In this document: piece by piece, positions 27,184-37,889 of the stretch
How positions within the stretch are numbered: position 1 is the first letter of the stretch
Layout: every line of letters starts with the position of its first letter
NCBI RefSeq assembly: GCF_000175615.1
Contig: NZ_ACVO01000016.1
Coordinates: 1 to 64,000 of the forward strand
Direction of reading: 5' to 3'
DNA length: 64,000 nucleotides
Origin: Rothia mucilaginosa ATCC 25296
Lineage (GTDB): Bacteria > Actinomycetota > Actinomycetes > Actinomycetales > Micrococcaceae
Made by a program: the position numbers and the translations under genes
Notes under the pieces: model-generated
Seen by the model: the letters and a program-made list of their open reading frames with translations, nothing else
What the model was told of the DNA's origin: nothing
Database searches by the model: none

Positions 27184-27238
27184 GAAAAGCGCAGGGCGGC
27201 AGCCACGGCTTTCACACCGTAGCGCCGCTCCTGCGCTT
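27184..27238 (-). terminator. Terminator of mshC
   Basis: A 22-bp imperfect stem (27187-27208 with 27217-27238), followed by TTTTCTGC on the minus strand. Confidence 0.8.
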
Positions 27239-27261
27239 CAACGTTTCGTGGGGTGTTGTCC

Positions 27262-28578
27262 CTAGAGGACCACGCCCAGGCGTGCCGCCAGGATGTCACG
27301 CACCAGCGCGCCACCGCCGACGGTGGTGTCCGCCAGAGCCTTCACAGCCCACGCATCCACAGCCGCCAACGCCGCCGGAGCGTTCAGGTCCTCGCCGAGC
27401 GCCTCACGCACAGCGGCCAGCAGCTCAACAGCCGCCTCATCGGTGACACCTTCGGAACCCTCACGGCCCTCAGCCACCGACACCGCATGACGGTACGTAT
27501 CCAGGCGGGCCTTCGCGTGCTCCAGCAGCTCATCAGTCCAGAACCAATCCGAACGGTAATGCTGACCCATAATCGCCAGACGCACCGCGTTCGCGTCCTC
27601 ACCTGCCGCGCGCAGACGCGAAACCAGCACCAGGTTACCGCGGGACTTGCTCATCTTGTGGCCGTCCAAACCGACCATGCCGGTGTGCGCGTAATGCTTA
27701 GCGTGCGGGCGTGCAGACACAGCCCACGAATGGCCCGCACCCAAATCATGGTGCGGGAAGGTCAGGTCGTTACCGCCCGCCTGAACAGTCAGCGAACCAT
27801 CCACAAAACGGCGGGCAATCATCGTGCACTCAATATGCCAGCCCGGGCGGCCCGCGCCCAGCTCGCCGGCATCCCAGCTCGGCTCGCCCTCACGCTCAAC
27901 ACGCCACAGCAGCGGATCCAGTGCGTCACGCTTACCGGCACGGTTCGGGTCGCCGCCGCGCTCAGCGAAAATCTCCAGCATCTCATCACGGCTCAAGTGG
28001 CAGACCTCGCCCGGCGCCCACGAGTAGCCCTCAGCGTTCGCGGGCAGCTCACGCACAGCCTTCAGATCCAGGTACACGTCACCGTCAGGATGCACCACAC
28101 CCTGCTCATCCGTGAAACCGGGTACGCGGTACGCCAGGCCGCGGCGGAACAGGTCCTCAATCAGCGGGAACAGCCACTCAATGGACTCCACCACGCCCAC
28201 ATAGTGAGCCGGCGGAATCACGTTCAGCGCCTTCATGTCGGTGCGGAACAGCTCCGTCTGATCCTCAGCCAGCTCGCGCCAATCCACGTTCGTCGCGGTC
28301 GCACGCTCAAGCAGCGGGTCGTCCACATCGGTCACGTTCTGCACGTAGGTGACCGGCACGCCCGCATCCAGCCAGGCGCGGTGCAGCAAGTCAAAAGCAA
28401 CATAGGTGGAGGCGTGACCCATATGCGTTGCGTCGTACGGGGTGATACCGCAAACGTACAGGCTCGCCGCCTTATCCTCCTGAACCTGAACAATCTCACC
28501 GGCAGAAGTATCAAAAATGCGCGGCAGCGCAGCCTGACCGGGCAGAGTCACAGAGGCGGGGGCATCCCAAGCTCGCAT
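27262..28578 (-). CDS. mshC: Cysteine:1D-myo-inosityl glucosaminide ligase MshC
   Basis: A 438-residue class I aminoacyl-tRNA-synthetase-like enzyme that ligates cysteine to GlcN-Ins in mycothiol synthesis. It has the zinc-binding and HIGH-like block [16 protein letters not shown], the [12 protein letters not shown] block, [13 protein letters not shown], and KMSKSRGN. The TPYDATH sequence distinguishes MshC from CysS. GGAAAGGAAACCC sets ATG 28578. Mycothiol is the actinobacterial redox thiol, so this supports the taxonomic assignment. A single gene ending in a terminator. Confidence 0.94.
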   Translation of the reverse strand: MRAWDAPASVTLPGQAALPRIFDTSAGEIVQVQEDKAASLYVCGITPYDATHMGHASTYVAFDLLHRAWLDAGVPVTYVQNVTDVDDPLLERATATNVDWRELAEDQTELFRTDMKALNVIPPAHYVGVVESIEWLFPLIEDLFRRGLAYRVPGFTDEQGVVHPDGDVYLDLKAVRELPANAEGYSWAPGEVCHLSRDEMLEIFAERGGDPNRAGKRDALDPLLWRVEREGEPSWDAGELGAGRPGWHIECTMIARRFVDGSLTVQAGGNDLTFPHHDLGAGHSWAVSARPHAKHYAHTGMVGLDGHKMSKSRGNLVLVSRLRAAGEDANAVRLAIMGQHYRSDWFWTDELLEHAKARLDTYRHAVSVAEGREGSEGVTDEAAVELLAAVREALGEDLNAPAALAAVDAWAVKALADTTVGGGALVRDILAARLGVVL

Positions 28579-28677
28579 GGGTTTCCTTTCCGTAAAAACG
28601 CCCACAACCGGTGGACGCGCCACACCCGCCGCCCAACCTCAAGGCATGCGGGTGCCAAAAAATCTACTCCAATAAGA

Positions 28678-28710
28678 ATACCCGCCCGTGAGAAACTCAC
28701 GGACGGGTAT
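28678..28710 (-). terminator. Terminator of uppP
   Basis: ATACCCGCCCGTGAG (28678-28692) pairs with CTCACGGACGGGTAT (28696-28710), with TCTTATT on the minus strand. Confidence 0.75.
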
Positions 28711-28736
28711 GTCATATCACGCTGAGGGCTAAAGCC

Positions 28737-29585
28737 TTAGAACGCCGAAGAAGTAGCGTTCAGAACGCCAGTGCCCAGGCCAACGAAAATCAGGATACCG
28801 AGCGCAATGCGGTACCAGATGAAAATGCCGTAGGACTTCGAAGACACGTACTTCAGGAACCAGCCAATCATCAGGTAACCCACCACGAACGCAACCAGAG
28901 TAGCCACGATAGTCGACGGGATACCGTAGAAGCCGGTAGCCTCCTCGCCGGTGACCACCTTGAAGGTCTTGTACAGGCCAGACATGAACACGGCGGGCAT
29001 CGCCAGAAGGAACGAGTAACGTGCCGCAGCCTCACGGGTGTAACCCATGAACAGACCCGCAGTAATCGTACCGCCCGAACGAGAAACACCCGGAATCAGT
29101 GCCAGCGCCTGCGCGCAACCGTACAGCAGGCCGTGACGGAACGTCAGGTCCTTCAGCTCACGCTGCTCGCGGCCGAAACGGTCCGCAAGACCCAGGAACA
29201 CAGCGAAGACAATCAGCATAGTCGCCACAATCCACAGGCTACGGAACTGGGTGTCAATGTAGTCTTCCAACAGCAGACCCAGAACACCGATAGGCAGAGA
29301 GCCAATAATAATCAGCCAACCCATGCGGGCATCCGGATCGTTACGCGGCACGCGGCCGGCAAGAGCACCAAACCACGCCTTCAGGATGCGAACAATATCG
29401 CGCCAGAAGAAGATCAGAACCGCAGTCTCAGTACCCAGCTGGGTGATTGCGGTAAACGCGGCGCCCGGGTCAGCCTTCTCCGGCAGGATCTGGCCAACAA
29501 TGTTCAGATGCGCCGATGATGAAATCGGCAGAAATTCGGTCAGGCCCTGAACAAAGCCCAAAATAATTGCTTGAATCCATTCCAC
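28737..29585 (-). CDS. uppP: Undecaprenyl-diphosphatase (UppP/BacA)
   Basis: A 282-residue integral membrane phosphatase that recycles undecaprenyl pyrophosphate to the monophosphate carrier used in peptidoglycan synthesis and is a bacitracin-resistance determinant. Both signatures are present: [14 protein letters not shown] near the N-terminus and [14 protein letters not shown] in the middle, and about eight hydrophobic segments. GCGTGGA precedes the ATG. A region rich in hairpins lies directly upstream. Confidence 0.95.
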   Translation of the reverse strand: MEWIQAIILGFVQGLTEFLPISSSAHLNIVGQILPEKADPGAAFTAITQLGTETAVLIFFWRDIVRILKAWFGALAGRVPRNDPDARMGWLIIIGSLPIGVLGLLLEDYIDTQFRSLWIVATMLIVFAVFLGLADRFGREQRELKDLTFRHGLLYGCAQALALIPGVSRSGGTITAGLFMGYTREAAARYSFLLAMPAVFMSGLYKTFKVVTGEEATGFYGIPSTIVATLVAFVVGYLMIGWFLKYVSSKSYGIFIWYRIALGILIFVGLGTGVLNATSSAF

Positions 29586-29616
29586 GCATTCAAGGATACA
29601 GGAGGCGCGCCCGCCC

Positions 29617-29756
29617 GGGGCGGTTCACCGAAGGTGATGTGGAACCTCCGCAAACCGCCCCGTCCACACTGTGAAACGCTCAGGGTGCCGGTTCAAGCGG
29701 TACACCGCGGTGCAACCGGGGCTTATCTACGGCTCATCCATGGCTCGAGGAAGCCG
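29617..29756 (-). promoter_or_regulatory. Structured leader region upstream of uppP
   Basis: On the minus strand, hairpins follow one another before uppP. CGGCT/AGCCG (29752-29756 with 29730-29734) and CCGGTT/AACCGG (29714-29719 with 29688-29693) come first. Last is an outer GGGGCGGTT/AACCGCCCC stem (29653-29661 with 29617-29625) enclosing a TCACC-TTC-GGTGA hairpin and a small GGA/TCC hairpin. The last unit has a three-way-junction look and ends 32 bases before the ATG. Some hairpins may instead terminate the upstream gene. Confidence 0.4.
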
Positions 29757-29817
29757 TACAAACACCTCAAATGCGCGCTCTCCGGCGCGTCGAAGGTGCG
29801 TCAACGGCGCAAGCACA

Positions 29818-30720
29818 CTAGCCGCACGACCAGTCAAAAACACCAGTCTCAAAATCAAAAACAGCGCTACCGCACCCAAAATTCAGCACATCAAACTCAT
29901 CGAACTCAATATAACGAGCCGTCAGACCCTCCGGCAGAGCCTGCGCATAAAAATGAGTGCCACCCAGGTGAGTACCCACCGCAATCAGCGGCTTCGCCCA
30001 CTCAAACCACGCCGAATCCTCCGCATCCCAATCGAAAGGACTCAAATAACCAGTCTGCGAGTCCACATTCTCAAACACATCACTGGGGACCTTACCGGCA
30101 TTCGGGTCATCCGTCGGAACCCACCCCACAAGAGCAGGCTTACGGTCCAGCGGCTGTTGACGATCCGCCAAAGCCCAGGCGCTGAAGCTCTCCTCCTCAC
30201 CGCGATGCTCACCGGGCCGGCGCACATCCTGCGGCGGCTCCGTACGGGACGAGAACTCCTCCTCGCTCAGGTACAGCACCGCAAACTCGGCATCCAAAAT
30301 ATCGCGCAACAACAACTGATACGGATGCACCCGCGCCTGCGCATACTGCACCTCAAACGGGTCATCACTAGCAGCATTAGCAACACCCTCAGTCGCCTCA
30401 TCCTCAGCGAACTGGCCATCACCAGCGAAGAAAGAGAACGCCACCACACCCGGATACTTCTGCGCATCCGGCAGGTACTCCCCCGGCAACCTCACCGTAA
30501 AAATATGCTGCATCGGCAAACCAGTAAACGTACTGCGCGGCCACTGATCCTGCTCAATACCGGGACCGGTCGAACCCACCCACCCAGCCTCCCACACTTC
30601 GGCAGAACCGGCAGGCAGAGCAGTATCATCACCACCGCGCAGCTCATAATTCCAGGCCCGGACAGAAGAATCGGTGCCCGCCGCATCAACGGGGCTAAAC
30701 ACCATCGCGTAGCTTTTCAT
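29818..30720 (-). CDS. Hypothetical protein, possibly DUF1963/YwqG-like
   Basis: A 300-residue acidic cytosolic protein. The stretch WPRSTFTGLPMQHIFTVRLPGEYLP...GVVAFSFFAGDG and the late LGGTHFYAQ resemble the layout of YwqG-type DUF1963 proteins (a target-loading motif, a hydrophobic strand ending in FF, and a later GG-x-Q block), but similarity is weak. It ends in FDFETGVFDWSCG. GGAGGAACTCTC fixes ATG 30720, ahead of which the longer frame runs into the promoter. Role unknown. Confidence 0.65.
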   Translation of the reverse strand: MKSYAMVFSPVDAAGTDSSVRAWNYELRGGDDTALPAGSAEVWEAGWVGSTGPGIEQDQWPRSTFTGLPMQHIFTVRLPGEYLPDAQKYPGVVAFSFFAGDGQFAEDEATEGVANAASDDPFEVQYAQARVHPYQLLLRDILDAEFAVLYLSEEEFSSRTEPPQDVRRPGEHRGEEESFSAWALADRQQPLDRKPALVGWVPTDDPNAGKVPSDVFENVDSQTGYLSPFDWDAEDSAWFEWAKPLIAVGTHLGGTHFYAQALPEGLTARYIEFDEFDVLNFGCGSAVFDFETGVFDWSCG

Positions 30721-30794
30721 GAGAGTTCCTCCCAGCAGATTATTCGCCCCACAGCACGCCGATGCACACAACACCTGCGCACATTAACGCGTAA

Positions 30795-30829
30795 GGGCGG
30801 GATACATACTCCCAGTATGCATCCCGCCC
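30795..30829 (-). terminator. Terminator of leuA
   Basis: GGGCGGGATACATACT (30795-30810) pairs with AGTATGCATCCCGCCC (30814-30829) with one mismatch, about 75 bases beyond the leuA stop. Confidence 0.7.
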
Positions 30830-30904
30830 CCACATCATGCACGGTCAACGGTCATCAGCCAGCGGTCACCCGCAAACCTTGCACAAAGCATGTACGGCTA
30901 TCGC

Positions 30905-32740
<1,836 letters not shown>

Positions 32741-32785
32741 TCAAGGCGGTGCATCAGAAAGGATGCAAAGGTGAGATGCCGCGTC

Positions 32786-32832
32786 AAAAAGCCGGAACGG
32801 TTGCGGCAGATTCTAGCGTGCCCCGTTCCGGC
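32786..32832 (-). promoter_or_regulatory. Attenuator terminator of the leu leader
   Basis: On the minus strand, GCCGGAACGG (32823-32832) pairs with CCGTTCCGGC (32791-32800) and is followed by TTTTT (32786-32790). The left arm overlaps the last codons of the leader peptide, so ribosome position can influence the hairpin. A GCGGG-GTTA-CCCGC hairpin lies earlier in the leader. Confidence 0.85.
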
Positions 32833-32896
32833 GAATAAGCAGCAGGTTCACTGCCTGGCGGGTAACCCCGCGCATGCTCTCACCGTCAATAGTCAT
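32813..32896 (-). CDS. leuL: Leucine leader peptide
   Basis: A 27-residue peptide: MTIDGESMRG, VTRQAVN, then three consecutive Leu codons (CTG CTG CTT), Ile, and RRNGAR before TAG. The Leu run lies just before the attenuator hairpin arm, the arrangement of a leucine attenuation leader. A GGAGG abuts the ATG at 32896 with only one base between, and a GATAGC -10-like element ends about eight bases before the ATG, so translation may be nearly leaderless. The internal ATG (MRGVTRQ) is an alternative start. Confidence 0.85.
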   Translation of the reverse strand: MTIDGESMRGVTRQAVNLLLIRRNGAR

Positions 32897-32978
32897 GCCT
32901 CCACGCTATCACAGGGGTCGGAGGCGGTGGCAGGGCACCCGGGAAGCCGTCCATCATCTGGAAAGAATTAACGGCAAA

Positions 32979-33012
32979 GGGGCGCAGCCACCATTACTGG
33001 CGCTACGCCCCT
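32979..33012 (-). terminator. Terminator of the LCP-family gene
   Basis: GGGGCGCAGCCACCA pairs with TGGCGCTACGCCCC, imperfectly, followed by TTTGCCGTT on the minus strand. Confidence 0.7.
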
Positions 33013-33053
33013 CACTCAATATTCACGCATCTGTGCTATACCCTAGCTAGAAC

Positions 33054-34493
33054 CTAGTAGGCGAAAGCAGTCTGGCACTTATTCTGATCAGCAGTCTGAC
33101 CGGTCGCGTTACCCGCAATCGCAGCCTCCTGCTTCTCCATCGCCTCACCGGACGGGAAGTCAGTACCAATCGTCACCGACACGCCCTGAACCTCTTCGGT
33201 CGCCACCACTCGGGTCACGTTCAGCTTTGCGGCGATTTCCTTCGCCTCCGCCTCGTAACCGGTCGAGTAGAACACCGTGGTGAAGTTCGTCGGGTTAGCC
33301 GAAGTACCCGGAGTAACATTCGAGTAGCCCAAGCCCTCAACCACCGAAGCGATCGTAGCCGAGCGGCCATCCAGACCGGTCGCGTTGTACACGCTCACCG
33401 GAACCGTACGATCCAGCTGAACCGGAGCGGCAGAAGTAGCCGGCGCCTCCGGAGCCTTCTCCTCCTTCAGCGACTTATCGTCACGCAGACGCTGGAACAC
33501 GTTCGCAGCATCCGCAGAAACCTGCAGGCGGTTCGCATCCTGGCTCCACGGCTCAGTCGGCACCGTCGCAAACACAACATTCGACAGGTCCACGCCACCA
33601 AGAGTCGCACCAACACCCACCAGAGTGCTGATATTACCCAGATTCTTATCCACCGTCACGTTCTGAGTAATCGCCTCAGCAATGTTAATCAGACGGCCCG
33701 GATTCGACAGAGTACCCTCGCTCTTCACCTTACGCAGCAGCGAAGACAAGAAGCCCTGCTGAGCCTGAATACGACCAATATCGGAACCATCCGAGAAGCC
33801 GTGGCGGCTACGCAAGAACGCAAGAGCCTGCTCACCCTCAACCGAAGAAGTACCGGCAGGAAGCTTCAGGCCACTGTACTCGTCATCAATCGGAGCGTCC
33901 ACACACACCTGAACGCCGCCAACAACCTTCGACAGCTCCTTCACAGCGTTAAAGTCCACCAACATGAAGTGGTCAATATTCACACCGGTCAGCTTGCTAA
34001 TGGTCGCCACAGTACAACCGGCACCACCGCGAGACAGAGACTCGTTAATCTGAACGTTCTCCTCAGCCGGGTACACGGTGCCGCTCTCAGGATCAGTACA
34101 CTGCGGCACATCAACCATCAAGTCACGCGGGAACGACAGCACGCTCACGTTCTTACGGTCCTTGCTGATCTGCAGCAGCATCATCACGTCCGCGCGAGCC
34201 TCAGAATTGCGGTCATCCTCATCACCGTACGCACCGTTATTACCCTTACGGGTATCGGAGCCAATCACGAGAATGTCCAAGGCGCCGTTCTCCAGGCCGT
34301 CCTTGTAATTGCTGATGTTCAGCTCCTGAGTATGCAGATTATTGCGCATACGCAGAGCCAACACGCCACCAAAGCCAACAACAATGACGAGCATGCAAGC
34401 AGTAAGCAGAGCAATCCACTTATTGCGGTTTGAGGTCAGCACCGTCGTGCGCATATGACGACCGGTGCTTCGTAAACGAGGTGCCTGGGGCAT
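33054..34493 (-). CDS. LytR-CpsA-Psr family protein with LytR_C domain
   Basis: A 479-residue membrane-anchored transferase of the LCP family, which attaches polymers such as teichoic-type glycans or arabinogalactan to peptidoglycan. One membrane helix (about 26-48) is followed by the extracellular LCP domain: DILVIGSDTRKG, RADVMMLLQISKDRKNVSVLSFPRD, EGEQALAFLRSRHGFSDGSDIGR with its Arg/Asp residues. A C-terminal LytR_C domain occupies about 365-455. The start at 34493 (MPQAPRLR) is supported by AAAAGG; the longer frame is upstream sequence. Confidence 0.93.
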   Translation of the reverse strand: MPQAPRLRSTGRHMRTTVLTSNRNKWIALLTACMLVIVVGFGGVLALRMRNNLHTQELNISNYKDGLENGALDILVIGSDTRKGNNGAYGDEDDRNSEARADVMMLLQISKDRKNVSVLSFPRDLMVDVPQCTDPESGTVYPAEENVQINESLSRGGAGCTVATISKLTGVNIDHFMLVDFNAVKELSKVVGGVQVCVDAPIDDEYSGLKLPAGTSSVEGEQALAFLRSRHGFSDGSDIGRIQAQQGFLSSLLRKVKSEGTLSNPGRLINIAEAITQNVTVDKNLGNISTLVGVGATLGGVDLSNVVFATVPTEPWSQDANRLQVSADAANVFQRLRDDKSLKEEKAPEAPATSAAPVQLDRTVPVSVYNATGLDGRSATIASVVEGLGYSNVTPGTSANPTNFTTVFYSTGYEAEAKEIAAKLNVTRVVATEEVQGVSVTIGTDFPSGEAMEKQEAAIAGNATGQTADQNKCQTAFAY

Positions 34494-34568
34494 ACCTTTT
34501 CTCTTTCTGCCGGTGAGCAAGTGCTTTCTCAGAGTAACACTCTTCCCTATGAGCGCCGAATGAGAGTG

Positions 34569-34620
34569 AAAAGTTTCACCCGGAGGCATGCACATATTTC
34601 TGCAAGCCACCGGGTGAAAA
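34569..34620 (-). terminator. Terminator of era
   Basis: TTTCACCCGG (34574-34583) pairs with CCGGGTGAAA (34610-34619), with CTTTTC following on the minus strand. Confidence 0.8.
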
Positions 34621-34632
34621 CAAGGATGCCTA

Positions 34633-35775
34633 CTAGAATCCCAGGCGGTTCAACGCACGCGCGTCAGACTGCCACTCCTTCGCAACCTTCACATGAATAT
34701 TCAAATAAATGCGGGTACCGAGCATCGCCTCAATCTGCTCACGAGCCTTCGTACCAATCTTGCGCAGATTCGAGCCGCCCTTACCGATAATGATGTACTT
34801 CTGCGACTCACGCTCCACATACAGGTTCACATGCACATCCAGCAGCGGGTTATCCGCCGGGCGGCCCTCACGGAACTCCATCTCCTCAACCGTCACAGCA
34901 ATCGAGTGGGGCAGCTCCTCACGCGCACCCTCCAGAGCAGCCTCACGCACCAGCTCCGCGATGAGGGTTGCCTCCGGCTCATCGGTCAGCTCACCCTCCG
35001 GGTACAGCGGCGGCGACAGCGGAGTGTACTGCGCCAGCAGGTCAGCAACCGCATCCACCTGGAAATGCTTCACAGCAGACACCGGGATAATCGCAGCCCA
35101 GCCGCCCTTACCGTCAACCGGCATCGGCTCAGCAACCTCACCGGCACGGCGCTTAGCCGCAGGACCCGAACCCTTCGCGAAAGGCACAGCATCATTCTTG
35201 CCGCCCTTACCCTTCTGCTTCGCACGATGCGCGGCACGCTTAGCACGAGCCGCACGCTCAGCGCTCATGACCTCCTCGCCGAGCGCCTCAACAGCCAGCA
35301 GCTGCTCACGCAGCTCCTCAGAGCTCACAGTGTCAGCCTTCGTCACAATAGCAACCACCGGCTTATTGCTCGACGCCACCAGCTGCGACGCAATGTAACG
35401 GTCACCCGGGCCAATCTTCTCATTCGCCGGAATGCAGAAGCCCAGCACATCCACCTGCGAAAGAGTGCTCGCCACCAGGTCGTTCAGACGCTCACCCAGC
35501 AGAGTGCGGGGGCGGTGAATACCCGGGGTGTCCACCAGAATCAGCTGGTACTCGTCCTTGTGCACAATACCGCGGATCGTGTGGCGGGTCGTCTGCGGAC
35601 GGTTCGAGGTGATAGCCACCTTCTGACCGACCATAGCGTTCGTCAGAGTAGACTTACCCGCATTCGGGCGGCCCACCAGCGACGCGAAGCCCGAACGGAA
35701 ATCCGCCGGGTAGGTCGGCAGCGGGGTGCTCAAGTCCAGAGTGCTCAAATCGAGCGGGGTGTACTCCTGGTCCAT
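34633..35775 (-). CDS. era: GTPase Era
   Basis: A 380-residue GTPase needed for 16S rRNA maturation and 30S assembly. G1 GRPNAGKST is at 35-43, G3 DTPG at 82-85, G4 TKAD at 145-148, and the C-terminal KH domain contains YIIIGKGGSNLRKIGTKAREQIE. Between G4 and the G5 SA motif, residues 165-225 hold an insertion rich in Lys, Arg and Ala (ERAARAKRAAHRAKQKGKGG...AAKRRAG) not found in ordinary Era. AAGGAG sets ATG 35775. Last gene of the rsmE-phoH-ybeY-CBS-era cluster. Confidence 0.95.
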   Translation of the reverse strand: MDQEYTPLDLSTLDLSTPLPTYPADFRSGFASLVGRPNAGKSTLTNAMVGQKVAITSNRPQTTRHTIRGIVHKDEYQLILVDTPGIHRPRTLLGERLNDLVASTLSQVDVLGFCIPANEKIGPGDRYIASQLVASSNKPVVAIVTKADTVSSEELREQLLAVEALGEEVMSAERAARAKRAAHRAKQKGKGGKNDAVPFAKGSGPAAKRRAGEVAEPMPVDGKGGWAAIIPVSAVKHFQVDAVADLLAQYTPLSPPLYPEGELTDEPEATLIAELVREAALEGAREELPHSIAVTVEEMEFREGRPADNPLLDVHVNLYVERESQKYIIIGKGGSNLRKIGTKAREQIEAMLGTRIYLNIHVKVAKEWQSDARALNRLGF

Positions 35776-35900
35776 TGTGTTTCTCCTTATCAAACCCCGT
35801 GCGGGGTGTATGGGATGCCAGCCTCATCTGCCTGCGCCTTCCGGGGCGGGGCGGCCGACTCAAAGTGTGTTAGGGAAAATGCGGCGTCTATATTCGATAT

Positions 35901-37355
35901 CTAGCGGTTGCCGTGCTGATCGATTGCAGGTTCAGCCTCTGCAGCATCTCCCGGAAGATCCGGATGCGCATGCGGCTCAGCCACAGCGGGCGGCTCCGTA
36001 TCCATGGTGAGGATGTCAGCAACCTCCGCGGAATGAGGCTCCGAGGAACCCTCAGCGCTCTCCTGCTCATCACGAGGCGGCTCGTACCACGCCTGCAACA
36101 TGTCCACCTGGTGGCGGCGGCCCGACGAACCAATCGCACGGATATGAATGCCGTCAATCTCAATCTCAGAACCAACAATCGGCACCATACCCAGATGCTT
36201 AGCGAGCAGGCCACCCACCGTATCAACATCTTCATCGTCGAGTTCACGACCGAAAATCTCGCCCAGCTCATCAATACCCAGACGGGCAGAGAGACGGAAC
36301 GTGCCGTCATCGTTCAGCGTGTACTCAGGGCGTTCGTGATCGTACTCGTCAGAGATATCGCCGACCAGCTCCTCAATCAGGTCCTCAAGCGTGATCAGAC
36401 CGGCGGTGCCGCCGTACTCATCAACAATAATCGCCACGTGCGTGGACTCACGCTGCATCTCACGCAGCAGGTCCATGGCGCGCTTCGACTCGGGCTCAAA
36501 ACGAGCCGGGCGCATCAGCTCAACCACGGTCGGCAGGGCGGTACCTTCGGGAGCCTCGCCGTGCAGGATGAAGGCGCGCATCGCGTCCTTCAGGTAGAGC
36601 ACACCCAGAATCTCATCGCTCGAATCACCAATCACCGGCATACGCGAATAACCCGAACGCAGGAACAGGCTCAGCGCCTCACGCAGAGGGGTGTCACGGC
36701 TGGCGGTGAGCATGTCGGTGCGCGGAACCATGAGCGAACGGATGCGGGTATCGTCCATCTCAAAGACGGACTGCACCATCTGCGCCTCGTCGTCCTCGAT
36801 GGTTTCAGCGTCGGAGGCGCGGTCCAGGAACTCGCGCAGCTCCTCCTCATCGAACACGCCCACCGGGGCCTCAGCCGAACGTTCCGGCGCCAGGCGCACA
36901 CTGAGCTTATCGAGCAGACCGGTCGCCGGGCTCAGCAGAACCGACAGGTAGTGCACCGGGCGAGCCAGCACACGAATCGACGCGACCGGGCGGTTACGTC
37001 CCAGAGCACGCGCCAGCACATGCAGAATCGGGTAGCCCACCAGCGCAACAATCACGAGGGTCAGCACGATGGCGAGCGCGTGCACCTCAACCAGGTTCAG
37101 CAGGCAGGTCATGGTGGCGAGCACCGCGGCGGCTGCCGCAATGAGGCGGGTCAGGCGCAGCGGGTGCGTGTACGCCTCGGAGTCACCGTCGAGGGTGCGC
37201 TGCAGGACGCGGGCGCCGAGGGTGTCCGGGTGTGCCTCCACTGCTTCCTCAGCCTCGTTGTGCGGCAGGTAGGTGAATGCGGTTTCGGCGATTGCCGCAA
37301 CCACGGTCAGGCAGAGCGCGAGAACGGCGAGGAGGGCTGTGAGTAGAATGTCCAC
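35901..37355 (-). CDS. CNNM/CBS-domain membrane protein (CorC/HlyC family)
   Basis: A 484-residue protein with an N-terminal DUF21/CNNM membrane domain (several hydrophobic segments to about residue 165), a CBS pair (about 205-330, MVPRTDMLTASRDTPLREAL and MRPARFEPESKRAMDLLREM...VDEYGGTAGLITLEDLIEELVGDI), and a CorC_HlyC C-terminal domain (to about 430), then a disordered acidic tail. Family members act in magnesium efflux or are uncharacterised. It starts at GTG 37355 behind GGGGAG, nine bases past the ybeY stop. Confidence 0.93.
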   Translation of the reverse strand: MDILLTALLAVLALCLTVVAAIAETAFTYLPHNEAEEAVEAHPDTLGARVLQRTLDGDSEAYTHPLRLTRLIAAAAAVLATMTCLLNLVEVHALAIVLTLVIVALVGYPILHVLARALGRNRPVASIRVLARPVHYLSVLLSPATGLLDKLSVRLAPERSAEAPVGVFDEEELREFLDRASDAETIEDDEAQMVQSVFEMDDTRIRSLMVPRTDMLTASRDTPLREALSLFLRSGYSRMPVIGDSSDEILGVLYLKDAMRAFILHGEAPEGTALPTVVELMRPARFEPESKRAMDLLREMQRESTHVAIIVDEYGGTAGLITLEDLIEELVGDISDEYDHERPEYTLNDDGTFRLSARLGIDELGEIFGRELDDEDVDTVGGLLAKHLGMVPIVGSEIEIDGIHIRAIGSSGRRHQVDMLQAWYEPPRDEQESAEGSSEPHSAEVADILTMDTEPPAVAEPHAHPDLPGDAAEAEPAIDQHGNR

Positions 37356-37364
37356 GCCGCTCCC

Positions 37365-37886
37365 CTAGTGTCGGGTTTCGACCGGTGCCGGGCGACCCAG
37401 GAACTCTTCGAGGATGGAGCGCTGAATGCCGAACATTTCAGCTTCCTCTTCGGCGGTGCCGTGGTCGTAGCCCAGGCAGTGCAGAATACCGTGGGTGGTG
37501 AGCAGGCACAGCTCATCGAGAGTGCTGTGACCCGCATCTGCGCCCTGACGTGCGGCGACGGGCGGGCAGAGGATGATGTCGCCGAGCATGCCGCTGGAGG
37601 GGTTTTCGGGGGTTCCCGGTTCCAGCTCGTCCATGGGGAAGCTCATCACGTCGGTTGCGCCGGGCAGGTCCATCCACTCGATGTGCACGCGTTCCATTTC
37701 GTCTTCGTTCACAATGGCGATGGACAGGTAGGTGTCATCGGCAAGGTGCATGCGTTTGAAGGCGTGCTCGACGAGGCGGGTGAGCACCTCGGTGTCTACC
37801 GCTTCGAAAGATTCGCGGATGAAGGCGTCGGTTACCGGGTCGGCACCGGTTGCGGGTTCTTCACAGTCGAATTCGATCTCTGCCAC
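37365..37886 (-). CDS. ybeY: Endoribonuclease YbeY (rRNA maturation factor)
   Basis: A 173-residue zinc endoribonuclease in 16S rRNA 3'-end maturation and ribosome quality control. The signature HGILHCLGYDH is at residues 132-142, and the ATDVMSFPMD block precedes it. It starts with GTG 37886, three bases after the phoH stop, so it is translationally close-coupled. Length is slightly above the common 150-160 because of an N-terminal extension. Confidence 0.95.
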   Translation of the reverse strand: MAEIEFDCEEPATGADPVTDAFIRESFEAVDTEVLTRLVEHAFKRMHLADDTYLSIAIVNEDEMERVHIEWMDLPGATDVMSFPMDELEPGTPENPSSGMLGDIILCPPVAARQGADAGHSTLDELCLLTTHGILHCLGYDHGTAEEEAEMFGIQRSILEEFLGRPAPVETRH

Positions 37887-37889
37887 CGT

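Noticed and set aside
29600..29820. tRNA gene suggested by GGTTCAA-like strings
   Set aside because: No cloverleaf: acceptor and anticodon stems are absent.
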